From: Pseudomonadota bacterium
GTDB lineage: Bacteria > Pseudomonadota > Gammaproteobacteria > Burkholderiales > Rhodocyclaceae
Assembly (NCBI GenBank): GCA_030917225.1
Contig: JAUPVD010000258.1
Span: 1 to 9,056, forward strand
Length of the DNA stretch: 9,056 bases
Direction of reading: 5' to 3'
The notes beneath the pieces were generated by a model. It searched no databases, had not been told where the DNA came from, and saw nothing but the letters and a program-made list of their open reading frames with translations. The translations under genes were made by a program, and so were the position numbers. The stretch's first letter is position 1. Each line of letters starts with the position of its first letter. Below, in pieces: positions 8,818-9,056 of the stretch.

Positions 8818-9056
8818 ACGCCTGGCTCAACCAGCACCTCACTGCCCTGCGTGATGCACTGCGCCGTCTGGCGGCATCGCCGCTGAATACCGTGCTCTCC
8901 CTCTTCGTCATCGGCATTGCGCTGACCTTGCCGGCAGCCGGCTGGCTATTCATCGACAATGTCCAGCGTGCGGCCAACAGCGCTTCCGGCGTTCAGCAGA
9001 TCAGCCTGTTCCTGGCGCTTGACGCTGACCGCAAGGCTGTAACGGAAATCGAGTCC
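8814..9056 (+). CDS. ftsX: Cell-division protein FtsX, N-terminal part (3' end outside window)
   Basis: The first 81 codons of ftsX are present and the frame is still open at the right edge. The peptide starts MNAWLNQHLTALRDALRRL, a short cytoplasmic N-terminus. A membrane helix follows at about 25-47 (SLFVIGIALTLPAAGWLFI), then the beginning of the periplasmic loop with QQISLFLALD, matching the FtsX extracellular-domain start. FtsX is the polytopic partner of FtsE and carries the loop that contacts amidase activators such as EnvC in E. coli. The ATG at 8814 overlaps the ftsE stop as ATGA, supporting both the start and the identity. The rest (further helices, loop and C-terminus) lies beyond the window. 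Confidence 0.93.
   Translation, partial: MNAWLNQHLTALRDALRRLAASPLNTVLSLFVIGIALTLPAAGWLFIDNVQRAANSASGVQQISLFLALDADRKAVTEIES

Overview
The window is GC-rich, densely coding chromosomal DNA from a Gram-negative bacterium. The gene content and order fit a betaproteobacterium, most likely the Rhodocyclales (Dechloromonas/Azonexus-like): ftsY-ftsE-ftsX diverging from a paired M16 peptidase / rsmD / coaD / ferredoxin operon, next to a bacterial dynamin-like GTPase. The lineage is inferred from remembered protein resemblance and synteny, not from a search. I see no mobile element, CRISPR array, tRNA, rRNA or origin.

Layout. (1) Positions 2-1291, plus strand: C-terminal part of a dynamin-family GTPase whose P-loop lies left of the window. 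(2) 1362-2990, plus: a membrane-anchored CHASE-GGDEF diguanylate cyclase with intact active site and inhibitory site. Its stop codon coincides with the U-tract of a terminator serving the opposite strand. (3) 7079 down to 3043, minus: a compact five-gene unit of catalytic M16 peptidase, partner M16 protein lacking the zinc motif, rsmD, coaD and a 2[4Fe-4S] ferredoxin. Spacings in transcription order are a 13-nt gap, 4-nt overlap, 41-nt overlap and 13-nt gap, and the unit ends in a Rho-independent terminator. (4) 7080-7198: a 119-bp spacer that must hold divergent promoters. (5) 7199-9056, plus: ftsY, ftsE and the start of ftsX, joined by two ATGA start/stop overlaps and cut by the right edge.

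How the genes work together. FtsY is the SRP receptor. FtsE and FtsX form the ABC-type complex that controls septal peptidoglycan hydrolases. The minus-strand operon combines envelope proteolysis (the two M16 proteins carry signal peptides and complementary halves of an active site), 16S rRNA methylation, the penultimate step of CoA synthesis and a housekeeping ferredoxin. The dynamin-like protein and the c-di-GMP cyclase are neighbours on one strand, but a functional link is not shown.

Most of the window is conserved housekeeping sequence. I found no convincing undescribed system. The points most worth a second look are the complementary M16 pair, the translationally coupled TTG start of rsmD, the rsmD/coaD overlap, and the dynamin/cyclase neighbourhood.
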